Assembly: GCA_003508835.1 (NCBI GenBank)
Contig: PUFA01000068.1
Coordinates: 8,317,501-8,381,500, forward strand
Source: Eonycteris spelaea
Taxonomy: Eukaryota; Chordata; Mammalia; Chiroptera; Pteropodidae
Length of the DNA: 64,000 nt
Reading direction: 5' to 3'
Below, piece after piece: positions 41,195 through 52,040 of this stretch; positions within the stretch are counted from its first letter, which is position 1; each line of letters begins with the position of its first letter. The position numbers and the translations under genes are program-made. The notes beneath the pieces were generated by a model. The model did not search any database, was not told the DNA's origin, and saw nothing but the letters and a program-made list of their open reading frames with translations.

Positions 41195-41520
41195 TAGCCT
41201 GCTATCACCTCCTCTTCATCCCCTGTAGTCTAGCCATGGAAGGCAACACCACTTTCTCTACACATGCCCTCCATGAGCCTGAAATTCCCTTCTTCCACCT
41301 TTTGGTGGTCAAATATTTTTAGTCTCCAGGACCTTGTGCCACCTCTTTCATGAAGCTTTTCTGATGCTGCCAAGGAGAATCCAAAACCTTGTCTCTTCTG
41401 TCACTGTAGCACTGTGACTTGGCCTCCCTTGAACACATCCAGCACTCAGCTTTGGATTACAGCGTAGATCTGTATCCTTGACTATAAACTCTTGAGCCCA
41501 TGGCCTTGTCTATTATAATC
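41195..41520 (+). repeat. L2: L2 3' region, sense (degraded)
   Basis: 'tttcatgaagcttttctgat' (41347-41366) is the L2 block seen as 'aagaagccttccctga' elsewhere. 'cactgtagcactgtgacttg' and 'gaccttgactataaactctt'-like text (41477-41490) follow in order. The tail is missing. Confidence 0.52.
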
Positions 41521-42123
41521 TTACAACCCTGAAAACTGAGCCCAGGTCCACACGCAAAAGTAATTTAACTGAATGGAATTAAATTAATTTGACTGATTGA
41601 GGCTGGGCAGCATCTCAGCCACCCGATCAGTGGCTCCAGGCAAGGGCTGTGAGACAGCAGGGGGAGTGAAAGGCCTATAGCAAAGGATGATCTAGCCCAG
41701 TGGAGTCAGAAAGAACCAGGTTTTTGGGTGATTTTGCAGTTGATGCCTGAAAGGACCCTTGTCAGGGCAGCTCAATAGCAGCCATGCCACAACCTCTGGT
41801 AACTGGACCACTGCAGTCAAGCTGTACGAAGAGCCGGGCCTCAGCAGAGAATGCTGTGAATTAAATGTAATTACTATATAGTTTGACTTGAAATTAAGTC
41901 AATTTAAGAGACATTTATTGAATATGGGCAAAAACGAGGTGGAGAGTAGGGGCGGGGCTACAGAAAAGCACAAGACATCAGCCTTGCCTTTCGGGTGTTT
42001 CCACTCTGGTGAACTTATAGTCACCAAAGCCAAGGCTTCCAAGTTTTTGCCGTGGAAAGATAGGTGACATTACTTCATGGTTTGGCTTAATTGAACCAGA
42101 GACTGTGCCCTTCAAAGCAGGCC
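41521..42123. other. Unique stretch, no recognised feature
   Basis: 'gacagcagggggagtgaaag' near 41653 is loosely CTCF-like but too diverged to call. Otherwise unassigned. Confidence 0.4.
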
Positions 42124-42172
42124 TGTTTTTTTGTTTTGTTTGTTTGTTTGTTGTTGTTGTTGTTGTTGTTGT
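42124..42172 (+). repeat. T/G microsatellite (TTTG)n-(TTG)n
   Basis: Four TTTG-type units followed by about eight TTG units. Confidence 0.92.
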
Positions 42173-42284
42173 TTACTTCAACTGCTGTCTGTATAATGAC
42201 CCATATTAGTTTATTCAGAAAACCTAAAGTTGATTGTTGGTCCTTGAAATAGATAGGTTATTTAATTTTTTTCTTTAATTTAGG

Positions 42285-43140
42285 AGAAAAATTCAGTAAG
42301 TATTTGTTGAGTGCCTACTATGTGCTATGCTGAGTTCTGAGTAGACAGTGCTGAACAGAGAGTTCCAGTCCCTGCCCTCATGGTGCTTTTCATTAAACAA
42401 ACTATGCCAAATAGTACTTTAATTGCAGTTGTGAGATGTGCCACAAAGGAAAGCTCTAGTAAATAGCCAGAGGAGCTCAGTTAGTCTGGGGGTTCAGGGC
42501 TTCTCTGAGGAGATGGCATTTAAGCTGAGAGGACTGAAGGATGAATCTGGGTTAGCTAGCAAAGAGGAGAGCAAACAATTTTTCATGCAGAGGACACAGT
42601 ATACCCAGCACCTTGAATTGGGAAGAAGAATGACCCAACTGAGGACCTGAATTGAACCCAATGTGGCTAAGTGCAGAGATGGAAGAAAAGATGGATATGT
42701 TTAGAGACTCAAGAAGGGCAAAAACTAGGTCCTAGATGCAGCCTTTTAAGGCACAGGGGCACATTATGGACTTTGGACTTGATCTTCCATGGAAAAGGAA
42801 GATGTTCAAGAGTTTTAGGCTGGGGAGATAATCTAATTTGCATTTTTAAGAAGTCCCTCTAGCTTCTGGATGGTGAGAGAATTGGAGTAGAGGATGTGGG
42901 GAGACCAGTTAGAATGTGCAGCAGTCTAGGTGAGAGATGATGGTAGTTGTTGCACTAGAGAAAGAGAAAAATGAACCAAATTAAGGTCAGGTCTACTTAG
43001 GAAATAAGACATATAGGCCTTTGTGACTGGTTGGCTGAGGGTAGTGATGCACAGGTAAATGGCAAGGCAGGTTTTTGGTGGGGCAACTACTAGATAGTGG
43101 TGCCGTTCAATGTGAGTGAGCACACTGGAGGAAAGCTAAA
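42285..43140 (-). repeat. L2: L2, longest antisense copy
   Basis: Starts with the reversed tail 'gtaagtatttgttgagtgcc' (42296-42315) and 'tactatgtgctatgctgagt'. It continues through 'cctgccctcatggtgctttt', 'gatggcatttaagctgagag' (42512-42531) and 'attatggactttggacttga', and ends around 'ctaggtgagagatgatggta' (42927-42946) and beyond. About 850 bp. ORF2-derived at the right. No frame survives. Confidence 0.82.
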
Positions 43141-43159
43141 AAATAATTAAGGCAAAAGA

Positions 43160-43850
43160 CAAATGGTAAACTCTCATGTACCAAACAAGAAAGAGACTAA
43201 CACTCAACCAAGAAATGGGGAAAGGATAGTGAAACTTGCAGTTCCCAAAAGCAGAAGTACAAATAGCCAAAAAAATATCGAAGTAGATGGTTAACTGATA
43301 TTCAAAAGATAAAGATTAAAAAATTAGGCTCCATTTAGCTATCACAATGGCAAAGATTAAAGAATAGCAGTTTAGTGCTTAATGTTGATGACAGCATGAG
43401 GAATTGGTACTGCTGGTGGAAATTTAAAATGATAGCCTTTTCTGGGGGACAGTTATAAATTTTTTAAAAATATTAAGCAATATCATCTAACTACATAAGC
43501 AAACAATCAGTTAAGATATATGCACAAAAATATTAAAGTCTCCATTCCAGTGAAAAATTGAAAACAACCTATATGTCCATCAGTAGATCGATTGTGCATC
43601 TACGTAACCTTTTAAAAATAGCTTAAAAATTAATGTGTATAGTATGATCCCATTTTGTAAACTATCTGGATGTATATATTTGTGAATATTTGTGAAATGG
43701 GTATTATGTAAGAAAGTTTCGAAGAAAATCTATCTAAACTCACATTGCTAGTGGTAGGAGAGTTTTTATTGCATTTAATGTATTTGGGTAAATAAAAACA
43801 TAGTATTTTAAAAGAAGAGAACACAATAACTACAATATAATAGAAACTAT
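43160..43850 (+). mobile_element. L1M: Old L1M 3' end, sense
   Basis: 'tagctatcacaatggcaaag' (43337-43356), 'ggtactgctggtggaaattt' (43406-43425) and 'cctatatgtccatcagtaga' (43568-43587) are degraded ORF2 C-terminus. 'agtatgatcccattttgtaa' (43641-43660) and 'gtgaatatttgtgaaatggg' are the 3' UTR type of old L1M elements. No frame remains. Confidence 0.65.
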
Positions 43851-43859
43851 AATTGTTAC

Positions 43860-43958
43860 CGTAAGGGAACCCAAAGGAGGGATTGACAAATGCTGACTCG
43901 GTTGGTGGAGAAGGCTTCATGGAAGAGGTGTCATTGGATAGAGTATGAATAATCAAGT
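43860..43958 (-). repeat. L2: L2 fragment, antisense
   Basis: 'ggagaaggcttcatggaaga' (43906-43925) and 'ggtgtcattggatagag' match the reversed L2 block 'gaaggcctctctgaggaggt'. A separate fragment from the copy at 42285, since it covers an overlapping part of the element. Confidence 0.52.
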
Positions 43959-44599
43959 CTATGTTTGTTTTTCTGTTTCTGTGTGGCTTTGTACCTCATA
44001 TTCAATGAGACATAAGGAACTCTACAGAAAGAAAGCCTGAGCTAATTCTGCCCTTTGGTGTGTTTGCTCTCTGGTCTTAAAAAAAATTCATGCCAATTAA
44101 TTTTAAACCAGATGACAGGAAATGGAAACTTAGAGCTCTAGAAAGACACCCAACAACATCTTCGATCAGTATCTAGTACAGTCACTTTGCCACTTTCTCC
44201 CACTTCCCCTATTCAGTTGGGATTTTATACTTGTTTGCAGTGACAATGGCATTCCTGGATTTTGTTATCAGTCCTTTCTATTTCCTTGGTTACTATCTTG
44301 GATCTTTGAATAAAGAATCATTTTTACTTCACTCGATTTTTAGCAATTATGCAGCTCCTTACCAAAGTGCCCTTTTGGGAACTTAAATATGCATTGATAC
44401 AATCTAGTCACTTTATGGAAAAGCTAGTGGCCTAACAGAACAGAATGACCCTGCCTTGATTGGGAAACAGAACTTAATTGGTGGCCTGATGCCATGAAAT
44501 TGCAACTTTGGGGTCTGACGAGGGCCAGAGGGGAAACTGAATATACTCACAGAGGACAGGGTCAGAAGTAGGCAAATGGAGCCCAAGATGGCCATTCAG
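43959..44599. other. Unique stretch, no recognised feature
   Basis: AT-rich DNA with no family signature or coding frame. Confidence 0.42.
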
Positions 44600-44675
44600 T
44601 TCCTTCAGTTATTAGCTGTGTGACCTCAGGCAATGATCTTGGCATACAATAAGTGTTAGGTAATTTTGCTATATC
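44600..44675 (+). repeat. MIR: MIR SINE, sense, internal deletion
   Basis: 'ttattagctgtgtgacctca' (44609-44628) passes straight to 'ggcatacaataagtgttagg' (44641-44660). The head and the tail are joined with the core missing. Confidence 0.52.
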
Positions 44676-44816
44676 AGCTTTGAAATATGACAAACTTAGG
44701 TTCTAAGATCTGGCAGTGAGGGAATTTAGACCACTCTTTCCAGGAGAAAATAGGGGTACCACTGGGAGCAGAGTAGTACAGGGGATGAGCATTTTAAATT
44801 TCAAAAGTTATTTAAT

Positions 44817-44818
<2 letters not shown>

Positions 44819-44850
<32 letters not shown>
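44819..44850 (+). repeat. (GT)16 microsatellite
   Basis: Uninterrupted GT dinucleotides on the plus strand, a likely polymorphic marker with Z-DNA potential. Confidence 0.96.
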
Positions 44851-44853
<3 letters not shown>

Positions 44854-45154
44854 CAGCACCTCAAACCTATGAGTTCATAGATAGTTTTATATAGAATAGG
44901 CATGATTAAAAATTTCTTTAAATTGTTAGCAAATATTTTGCAATTATAGAATCCATCTTGGTTGAAAGATTGCCTTTCGTTGGACCATAGAGAGAAGGGG
45001 CAGAAATAAAAAGCTGCAGAAACTTTTTAAAAAATTCATTAAAAATAAAATTAAGCAAAAAAACCATGAATTGATTTGGGGGGGAAACATTAATGATCAC
45101 AGAGGTAAGACATCAGTATGACAAAAATTTTGGAAGTGGAACCAAAATGACTGC
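44851..45154. other. Unique AT-rich stretch
   Basis: No repeat assigned. Poly-A and poly-G short runs near 45055-45085. Confidence 0.38.
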
Positions 45155-45312
45155 AGCGGGCCTTGGGTGGATCACTGAACTCGCCGAGTTGCATTTGTCT
45201 CGCCTCTAAAATCGCCCAGGATGGTTATGAGGATCATGAAAAATATCTGTAGGTATTATCAGCTCAATAGCTGTCACATAGTAGGGACTCAAATATATGA
45301 ATTTCCTTTTCT
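45155..45312 (+). repeat. MIR: MIR SINE, sense
   Basis: 'tctcgcctctaaaatcgccc' (45198-45217) is a core with rare retained CpGs. 'gatggttatgaggatcatga' and 'gctgtcacatagtagggact' (about 45270-45289) complete the 3' half. Confidence 0.6.
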
Positions 45313-45361
45313 TTATCTTAGCCTTACCTTTTTAAATTAAAAGTGATCTTTCAGATTGGCC

Positions 45362-45470
45362 ATTCTGGTTCCCTTATTTTCCAGATAAGGTAACTGAACC
45401 CTGACTGTGGAAAAACTAGTCAAGGGCTCCTGAAGTCACATGCTTCTCACTCTACTGGGCTCAGGTGTGC
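45362..45470 (-). repeat. MIR: MIR SINE fragment, antisense
   Basis: 'attttccagataaggtaact' near 45377-45396, then 'aaaaactagtcaagggctcc' and 'tgcttctcactctactgggc'. Core to head only. Confidence 0.52.
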
Positions 45471-45967
45471 ACAGTGTGTTATAGACACCTGATCACAGGC
45501 CCGAAAAGTCTTAGGGGAACTGACAAAGGCATGGAAATAAAAATGAACTAGTAACATAGGTAACACTGGGGTCAGGGAGGGGGAATCATGATCTGCATGG
45601 TACTTTTCAGTATAGTGCATCTTCATAGTCCCTGCTCTGCAAAATGGCAAACTCTATGTACAGAAGAAAACAATTTTTGAAAAATATTGGAAGTGAGTAT
45701 ATTGATGTAGTGGCATTTTTCTTCGCTCAATTTCTCCTAATATTTAATGGTCTTTTGCATTTTGACATCTATGAAAAATAAGTGTAAAAATGATCGGTAG
45801 GTTGAATTTTCTTTACCCAGAGCTGGGCACCATCAGCACCATGCATATCACATAACTATTAATTATCACACTTTATTTTTGAAATAATTGCCTTCCAGCC
45901 CCAGTTACATGGGATCATAAGTAGTTGGTAACTAATATTAGCTATAAAACCTGTGATGCATTTTAGT
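45471..45967. other. Unique stretch, no recognised feature
   Basis: No family signature or coding frame of note. Confidence 0.4.
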
Positions 45968-46085
45968 CCTGTGGTCTCAAGGGATTAACTGAGATTGTCT
46001 TCTTGTTTTGCAGATGGAAAAACTGAGAATCAGAGAGGGGTGGTGATCTCTCGGCACTTGGTCAGTAGGTAAGTGGTAATGGTCA
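45968..46085 (-). repeat. MIR: MIR SINE fragment, antisense
   Basis: 'ttttgcagatggaaaaactg' at 46006-46025, 'agaatcagagaggggtggtg' and 'cttggtcagtaggtaagtgg'. Decayed but ordered. Confidence 0.58.
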
Positions 46086-46399
46086 AAGCGAGCCTGAAAC
46101 AAGATACATATCGTGTGTCCACATCTCTGCAGACCCATTGTCCCAATCTGTGGCTTATACAGTTCAAGCCAGAAAATAGATGGGTTAGTTTGAGGCATTT
46201 GGGCATTATTTGTATTTGTGGTTTCTCTTTGTTCCCACTGTCGAGTAGGAATGTTTAACACGTAAGTTTGTGAAGGCCTCTTAGGCGTTGCCTGGCTCAT
46301 ATTGGACCTTTCCATGGAAATAGTAGAGCTCATTCAAATCGAGCCCACGCTGTGGCTAATGTGACATTACTGAACTTTTAACAGACCTAAGTGTTTGGT
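46086..46399. other. Unique stretch, no recognised feature
   Basis: A 118-codon antisense frame (45977-46333) overlaps the MIR at its left and shows no domain. Confidence 0.4.
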
Positions 46400-46505
46400 G
46401 TGTAGAACAGAGAGCCTTGGACTCAGGCGTCAGGGGATCTGGGTTCCAGCCCCACCACAAGCGGCTCCAGGACCTTGAACAAGCCATTTAACTCATGGAG
46501 TCACT
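46400..46505 (+). repeat. MIR: MIR SINE 5' half, sense
   Basis: 'gtgtagaacagagagccttg' and 'tctgggttccagccccacca' (46438-46457) form the tRNA-like head, followed by 'gaccttgaacaagccattta'. It is cut off before the core. Confidence 0.68.
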
Positions 46506-46506
46506 A

Positions 46507-46645
46507 ATTTTTCATTCATTCTTTCAAACTGTTTCAAAATATTTGGGACCGGCCTCAGTGCTAGGCATAGGGGATAACGAGATCAAGACAACACAGGCTT
46601 TGCCCTTGAGGTACTCATAGCCCAATTGATGAGCTCCTCTGTTTC
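46507..46645 (-). repeat. L2: L2 3' end, antisense
   Basis: 'ttttcattcattctttcaaa' (46509-46528), 'cctcagtgctaggcataggg' (46553-46572), 'caggctttgcccttgaggta'. It interrupts or abuts the MIR fragments on each side. Confidence 0.65.
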
Positions 46646-46719
46646 CTCATTAGTCTCATCATGAGAATTTCTAACATCAGCTTTGGAGTTTGCATCCTGT
46701 AGGGCATTTTGTGATTTTC

Positions 46720-46855
46720 CCTGAAAAGAAGTTATTACCATTTTGCAGAGGAGAGAACTATGGCTCGGAGAGTTAGCGGAGGCCACATAGTGAGTAAGAG
46801 CTAGAACTGACCTTGAAACCCAGATTTACTGACTCCGAAGCATTTGTTTCTTATA
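46720..46855 (-). repeat. MIR: MIR SINE, antisense
   Basis: 'taccattttgcagaggagag' (46736-46755), 'tatggctcggagagttagcg' and 'ccacatagtgagtaagagct', ending with 'cagatttactgactccgaag'. Confidence 0.7.
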
Positions 46856-47429
46856 ATAGCAAACTGTTCCGCCTGATAGTTTCAGCATTTGAGCGGGTGT
46901 TTTTGTAGGCTGCCCCTTAGAAGTTAGTAAATGAGATTAACACCAGGATTGTCTCCATGCTGGTGGGGAAATAGTTTTCGGGTGGATTATCCCAGAAACC
47001 ATTGCCTTCTCTGCCTGAGAGTGAAAGCAGCCTCGGGCTCTGGGTAAGCCGATAACAAGGAAAACATGCTCAGGACCAGGCCCAGGGACACCTTCTCCAG
47101 GCCTGGGATTCAGCATATCAGAAAAACCTGCCAAGGGCCTGGATGCACAGCCCCCTTCTGCAGTGACCCTACTGAACTGTTGCTTTTCACCAAAGCTTAA
47201 TGATCCTAGCAGCTTCTGCTGGTCAGAGTTGCCTGGCCTCAGGCAAGATGTGAAGAATGATGTGGATTAGAAGCTGTGCTGTTTGTGGAGGTGATAACTG
47301 CTTGAACAGGAAGCTCTTGGGTTCCCTTAAAGTCTGGAACTTCAAAGGGCACTAAACAACTACAGGGACTGGGCTTGGTTTTTCTCTTTTACAGTATTCA
47401 GTGGATTGTGGCCATGATGAAGATGTACC
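46856..47429. other. Unique stretch, no recognised feature
   Basis: No repeat or gene recognised. Confidence 0.4.
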
Positions 47430-47545
47430 TCTGTGTGTGATGTATAGGATGTGTGGGATTTGTAGGGACTATGTGTGTTCATGCATGGGATGTGGGGTTT
47501 GTGAGGAGTGTGCGTGTGCATGTGTATGTGTGTATACACTTAATC
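47430..47545 (+). repeat. Degenerate GT-rich minisatellite
   Basis: Irregular units of the type 'gatgtgtgggatttgtaggg' recur about four times over 110 bp with runs of tgtg. The period is not constant (about 28-35 bp by eye). Confidence 0.55.
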
Positions 47546-48544
47546 TCTAGGAAGCAATTCTTATGAAAAAAAGAAAACATTGACGGGCGTAATTTTTCAA
47601 GAGGACCCAGAAATGGGCTTTTAATCAGCATCATTAAACTCTTTGATTACAAGGAGAGGCCAGCCATTCTTTCATCCTGGCTTGAATCACACAGCCCCCT
47701 CCCTTGCCCTGTTCTTTGGGGTCAGATTAAAAACTACTATTCATATTGGTCTCTCCAAAGCCCTTTCTCCCCCTTCCTGCTCTCCCCAGCCCCTGCCCCT
47801 ACCAGGTGCTTGTCTGATCTTTCTGTTTAGACCTCAACACAGACAGGACTGGTGTCAGAACTGACAGATGATAGCTGTAGGTGTGTCTGGAATCTGAGTG
47901 CCCTGTGTCTCGTGTTGTCCCGGCAGGAAACTTTAGTGTCTTTGTTTAGGAGGTACTCCGGGCTGAGAGATCCTGGGCTCCTTCCTTTCCCTGAGGGTCA
48001 CTTAGAGCCACGGACATCCAGCAAGTGTGTGTGTGTGTGCAAGCCCTCTCCTTTATGGATTGAGTTTCCCCTTGCCTGACATGGGAGGAGGAGAAGCTCT
48101 GTTGTTGAAAGGTAGGTTTCGCTCAAGACTGAAAGCATTCTTCCAGGTCTCCTAAGGAACCTGGTTCCCAGAGCGATTATCTTTCCTGAGCTGAGAGCGA
48201 GGCGCTCTGTGACAGGAAGCTGGGCAGGCTTAGCAACAGGCTTATCAGGCCACGCTATGAGAATGTTCATTCATTTAAACAGGTCTGAGTTTGTGCAGTT
48301 TTGTTCTTCTCTGTCCACTGGCTCATTTCTGGGGCTGGTGTGTTCTGATTGGCATGGCTCCTTCTCAGAGGTGATACATTTGGTGAGGTGTGGAGTTCTG
48401 CCTGCATCGCCCTGTTCACTCCAGAATAAGGGTACCAAGCATGGGGCTGAATGTGCAGGAGTGGGCAGCCAGTGTTTTGTGGTCTACATAGAAGCCACCG
48501 GTTCCAGGAAGTAGATTGCCCCAGGTGTGGGCTCCTGCCTTGTG
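47546..48544. other. Unique stretch, no recognised feature
   Basis: About 1 kb of moderately GC-rich, repeat-free DNA. A (GT)7 lies near 48026-48040. GATA-like 'gattatctttcc' occurs near 48175-48186. Frames (73-101 codons) carry no domain. Confidence 0.42.
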
Positions 48545-48625
48545 TAATATAACAGCCTGCATTTAAGTCCTAGCTTGGCCTCTTACTTCACCAACCTACT
48601 CAATTTCTCTGTGCCTTGGTCCTGG
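48545..48625 (+). repeat. MIR: MIR SINE fragment, sense
   Basis: 'tttaagtcctagcttggcct' (48563-48582) and 'caatttctctgtgccttggt' (48601-48620) give head and core start only. Confidence 0.52.
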
Positions 48626-48874
48626 AAGGCCTGCCCTATCTGGAACATTCTGCCTAGTTCTTGCCAGCAACTCTAGTGGAGTAGACAGCCTCTGGTCCCT
48701 GTGTCTCAGAACTGGCTACAAACCAGATATGCTACTAATCACAGTCTTGCCACACATCCCAGGTGGACGTGCTGGCTTGACCTTGAGACCCACTCAGACA
48801 GACTGTCCAGGACTGGAGATAATAGCCATCAGCATTAGTTTTCCAAACACCCTTAGTCACTGCTTTAAACAATA

Positions 48875-49078
48875 TTTATTAACACCTATTATGTGCAACC
48901 ACTGAGGTAACATCTCAGGTATATATTTTTCCTAATTTTTATATCTGTTTTCTGGATGAGACAACTAAGTTACATAGAAATTATCATCCCAGAAAACAAA
49001 TATTCAGTGAAAATGCCTGGATTTGAACCCAGGTGTTTGGACTAGAAAGCTTATCCTCTTGACCTCTATAAAGCATGT
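48875..49078 (-). repeat. MIR: MIR SINE, antisense
   Basis: 'aacacctattatgtgcaacc' (48881-48900), 'ttctggatgagacaactaag' and 'ggatttgaacccaggtgttt' (49019-49038) are collinear. Full span. Confidence 0.75.
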
Positions 49079-49164
49079 AGCACACAATGGCAAGGGGGTG
49101 GGGAAGGGTTGTCACCTATTAGCAATAGTTCCTTTAAAAGTAATCGTTAATAAAGCACACACCA

Positions 49165-49308
49165 CATGGCATCTTAATTGTTAGTTATTCAGCGTTCCTC
49201 TTTCACTGGATGGTGAGGTTCTTGAGGGCAGAAACTGGAAGCCCCAACCCCTTGTAAGGTACAGGATTTATAGCAACTGATCCTTAAATGTTTGAATGAT
49301 TGACAGTA
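49165..49308 (+). repeat. L2: L2 3' UTR, sense
   Basis: 'atggtgaggttcttgagggc' (49210-49229), 'cccttgtaaggtacaggatt' and 'cttaaatgtttgaatgattg' (49283-49302), the terminal L2 tail. Confidence 0.6.
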
Positions 49309-49311
49309 TTA

Positions 49312-49530
49312 ATAATGGCTAACTTTATCACTGACTATGTGCTAGGCGAAGCACTAAGTGCTTTATATGTATTGTTTAATTCTTCAAATAACCTTATAAG
49401 ATAGATACTATTATGACCACTTTACACTAAAAAAAATAAAAGTGGAGGCCTGAAGAGTTCCTATGTTACCCAGCTGGTAAGTGGTTAGAGCTGGGAATGA
49501 GGCCTTGGCTGATGGACATGAGAGCTTGGT
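49312..49530 (-). repeat. MIR: MIR SINE, antisense
   Basis: 'gactatgtgctaggcgaagc' (49333-49352), 'gatagatactattatgacca' and 'gttacccagctggtaagtgg' (49465-49484). The core is interrupted by an A-run at 49430-49440. Confidence 0.73.
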
Positions 49531-50532
49531 ACTCAACTGCAATGCCTTGCCTCACCCAGAAGCACTAGCCTCTCCCAATGTTCCTGCATATGGCATGGCA
49601 CAGCAGATGCTCATGGCTTCTGCAGTGAATTCCTGTGAAGCTGTCACCCTAATCCAGTGCCTGCTTATCCAGGGCTGTGGGAGGCCATAGTCATGTATGA
49701 AAGACAGCATGAAGAGACACTGATAGAATTAACAAGAAAAAGGTATCCTTCCTGGAGAGTAGATCTGATTTATAGGATACAAGTAAGGGCAAAATCAACA
49801 TCGAGAGATGCAGTCTTTCGAGCTCCATGGATAGTAGAGGGCAAGTATTTCAGCAGTATTTTCTAGGGGAGTTTCCTGGGCTTGGCAAGTATGCTACCAC
49901 AAACTCGTTTGGTGGGTGACGCCAGGAAGGGGAAAGGTCTTAGTGCCTTGTTCTCAAGGGAGGACCTTTCCTTCAAGTACCTTCCCTCAAGACCTCATGG
50001 ACCAATGACTTGTTTCATCATGTGGAGCTTCATCTTATGCAAGACAAAGAAATGGTACTCCACTTTCATCGCCACAAAATAATTGACCCCTTGTGACTTT
50101 TTCCAAAGCGTAGCAGGAACATGTACTTTTACTGAAAGTTAAGCAACAGGGAGGCATATTTGAACTGGAAAAGAAAAGGGGCTTGGGGTGACTCTGGGGG
50201 CTTCCTGAGCAGGACTGGGATTCCAACCACTGACTCCTGATGGGGATGGGGCTCACTTCATGAATCCAGGCTGGGTTTCTGAGTCCCAGAGACTCCCATG
50301 AAGAGCACTGTTGCCCTCATCTAAATGCTAAAACAGAAGCAACTGTTTAAGAAACCACAAATGAACACCCTTGGCTAAGAGAAAAATAAACAGAATGGCA
50401 GCATGATGACATATCAGTTAGAACCTTTATGTGCATGTCTTGGGTGAACTTGAGGCTTAGCTCTTCTGGAGGCTGGCCCTGTGTACCGTGAAGGGAGTGG
50501 TGGTCCTGGACCTTGCAGGCACTTACACTTTC
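49531..50532. other. Unique stretch, no recognised feature
   Basis: About 1 kb with only short frames (63-73 codons). No repeat family assigned. Confidence 0.42.
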
Positions 50533-50540
50533 CCGCACAG

Positions 50541-50929
50541 CAATGGTTTTTAATCTATGCTCTGCGGAGCCCTGGATATTTAGCAGAATCTTCTCTGGGA
50601 CTTCTTTGAGAGATAGAAAGACAATTCTCTATTGAATCCTGGGCCCCCACCTTGCTGATCCTTTCTCTTTGCACGTTGGTCTTGCTAAGACTGATGTTTG
50701 GTTGGGACATATTCCCATGGTCTTTCTGTTTGTTTAAAGCCAACGTCTGTTCTCATTAGCCATTGTGTCTGTTCTGATTGGATGCTGTCTGTGCCATATC
50801 AAATGTTAAATATTTTGAATTTCACTCCTGCTTGCACGGCTTCCATCATGCAGAGCCAGAAGGCACTGCCCCATACCACCTGCATCCAAACACAGGCATA
50901 TCACCTAGAGACCAGCCTGTAAACCACTG
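50541..50929. mobile_element. hAT-type DNA transposon with target duplication
   Basis: The left terminus 'caatggtttttaa' is the near mirror of the right terminus 'gtaaaccactg' (TIR CARTGGTTT). The 389-bp element is flanked by ccgcacag (50533-50540) and ctgcacag (50930-50937), an 8-bp duplication differing at a single C/T in a CpG. The body has no coding capacity that I can read. Family name not recalled. Confidence 0.62.
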
Positions 50930-50937
50930 CTGCACAG

Positions 50938-51324
50938 AACTGAAATAGTTCTGCTGTTTTTGAAGAGTGCTTCTGTGCTTCTTTATTTGTCCTAGGGCTA
51001 TAGAGTCACCCAAATGTCACCAGCACACATGGCCAGATGTAGCTTAGTGATTTGTCTATCCTTTCCACTGCCACCAGAACAGAAGCCCCGGTTTTGCTGT
51101 GCTGGCAAACCGGAGAGCAGAGCTGGTGCTTTCTATCATATCCCCTGGCATGTCTCTTTAGCAGGCAGGTAACATGTTTTATTGCCTGCCCATAGACGTG
51201 ACTCCGAGATTCACTCAGCTGTGCCTTTATGAACAAACTGCTCTCTCAAATGAGCAGGATGTGCCAGCTTTTCTGGCAGAATTCTTTATGAGCATTTGTT
51301 TTTTATTTCTTCTCCCTTTCTTTC
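50938..51324. other. Unique stretch, no recognised feature
   Basis: No repeat or gene recognised before the A-rich tract. Confidence 0.38.
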
Positions 51325-51325
51325 T

Positions 51326-51360
<35 letters not shown>

Positions 51361-51371
51361 TTAAAAAAAAA
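51325..51371 (+). repeat. A-rich tract (A17, AAAAG units, A9)
   Basis: An A-run is followed by about four AAAAG units and a second A-run. No SINE or processed-gene body precedes it, so I call it a simple repeat only. Confidence 0.92.
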
Positions 51372-51394
51372 GCACAAGCAATATCAGAAGTAGT

Positions 51395-51555
51395 GTTATA
51401 TAAAGGAAATTGCCTACACTTGGGACTCAGGCAGACCAGGATTTATATCCAGGCTCTGCTTCTCATTAGCTGTTTCACCTTGGGGAAATGGCTCAATCTT
51501 TCTGGCCTCAATTTCCTTGTCTGTAAAATGGACAAGTAATATCTACCATGTGTCT
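51395..51555 (+). repeat. MIR: MIR SINE, sense
   Basis: 'caggatttatatccaggctc' head, 'cattagctgtttcaccttgg' (about 51464-51483), and core 'atttccttgtctgtaaaatg' at 51511-51530. Left member of a tail-to-tail pair. Confidence 0.78.
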
Positions 51556-51730
51556 GCCAGAATTTTAAGCATTTACATGACAACCCCCCAAGGTAGGTAA
51601 TGTTATCCTCTCCTCATCTGTAAGAGACCCAGAATGATAGAATGACTTTTCCAAAGTCTCACAGCTAAATGGCAGAACCTGGACTCAAACACAGGTGGTC
51701 TGGCTGCAGAGCCCACACTCTAAGCCTCAG
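51556..51730 (-). repeat. MIR: MIR SINE, antisense
   Basis: 'tttacatgacaaccccccaa', 'tctcctcatctgtaagagac' (a reversed core), 'gtctcacagctaaatggcag' (51656-51675) and 'actcaaacacaggtggtctg'. Right member of the pair with 51395-51555. Confidence 0.78.
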
Positions 51731-51869
51731 TACTTCTCTAGCTCCGTCTTGAGGCTGTGTCAGGACTAATTTCCAAGTAATGTGTCTGGAGCTGAGGGTG
51801 CTCGTTCTACAAGCACTGTCTTCTCCACCTAATTCTCTTTCTTCTTGCTCTGTGTCTAACAGAAATAGA

Positions 51870-52040
51870 AAAATTCCCTCCATTCACTGAGTACTTCTGA
51901 GCGCTGGCACTACACTATGATTTGCTTTCATTATCTCATTTGAATGTCGCCACTTTCCCTTTTTAATACTGTTCCAATTATATAAATGTGGGGACAACAG
52001 AAAGAACAGCCTTTGTGAGGTCATGAACTCCCAATCAGGG
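51870..52040 (-). repeat. MIR: MIR SINE, antisense, degraded
   Basis: 'cactgagtacttctgagcgc' (51884-51903), 'cattatctcatttgaatgtc' and 'tttgtgaggtcatgaactcc' (52011-52030). Core poorly preserved. Confidence 0.52.

Noticed and set aside
51325..51371. Possible poly(A) tail of a SINE or processed pseudogene
   Set aside because: No SINE body or recognisable coding homology precedes it and no target duplication is visible.
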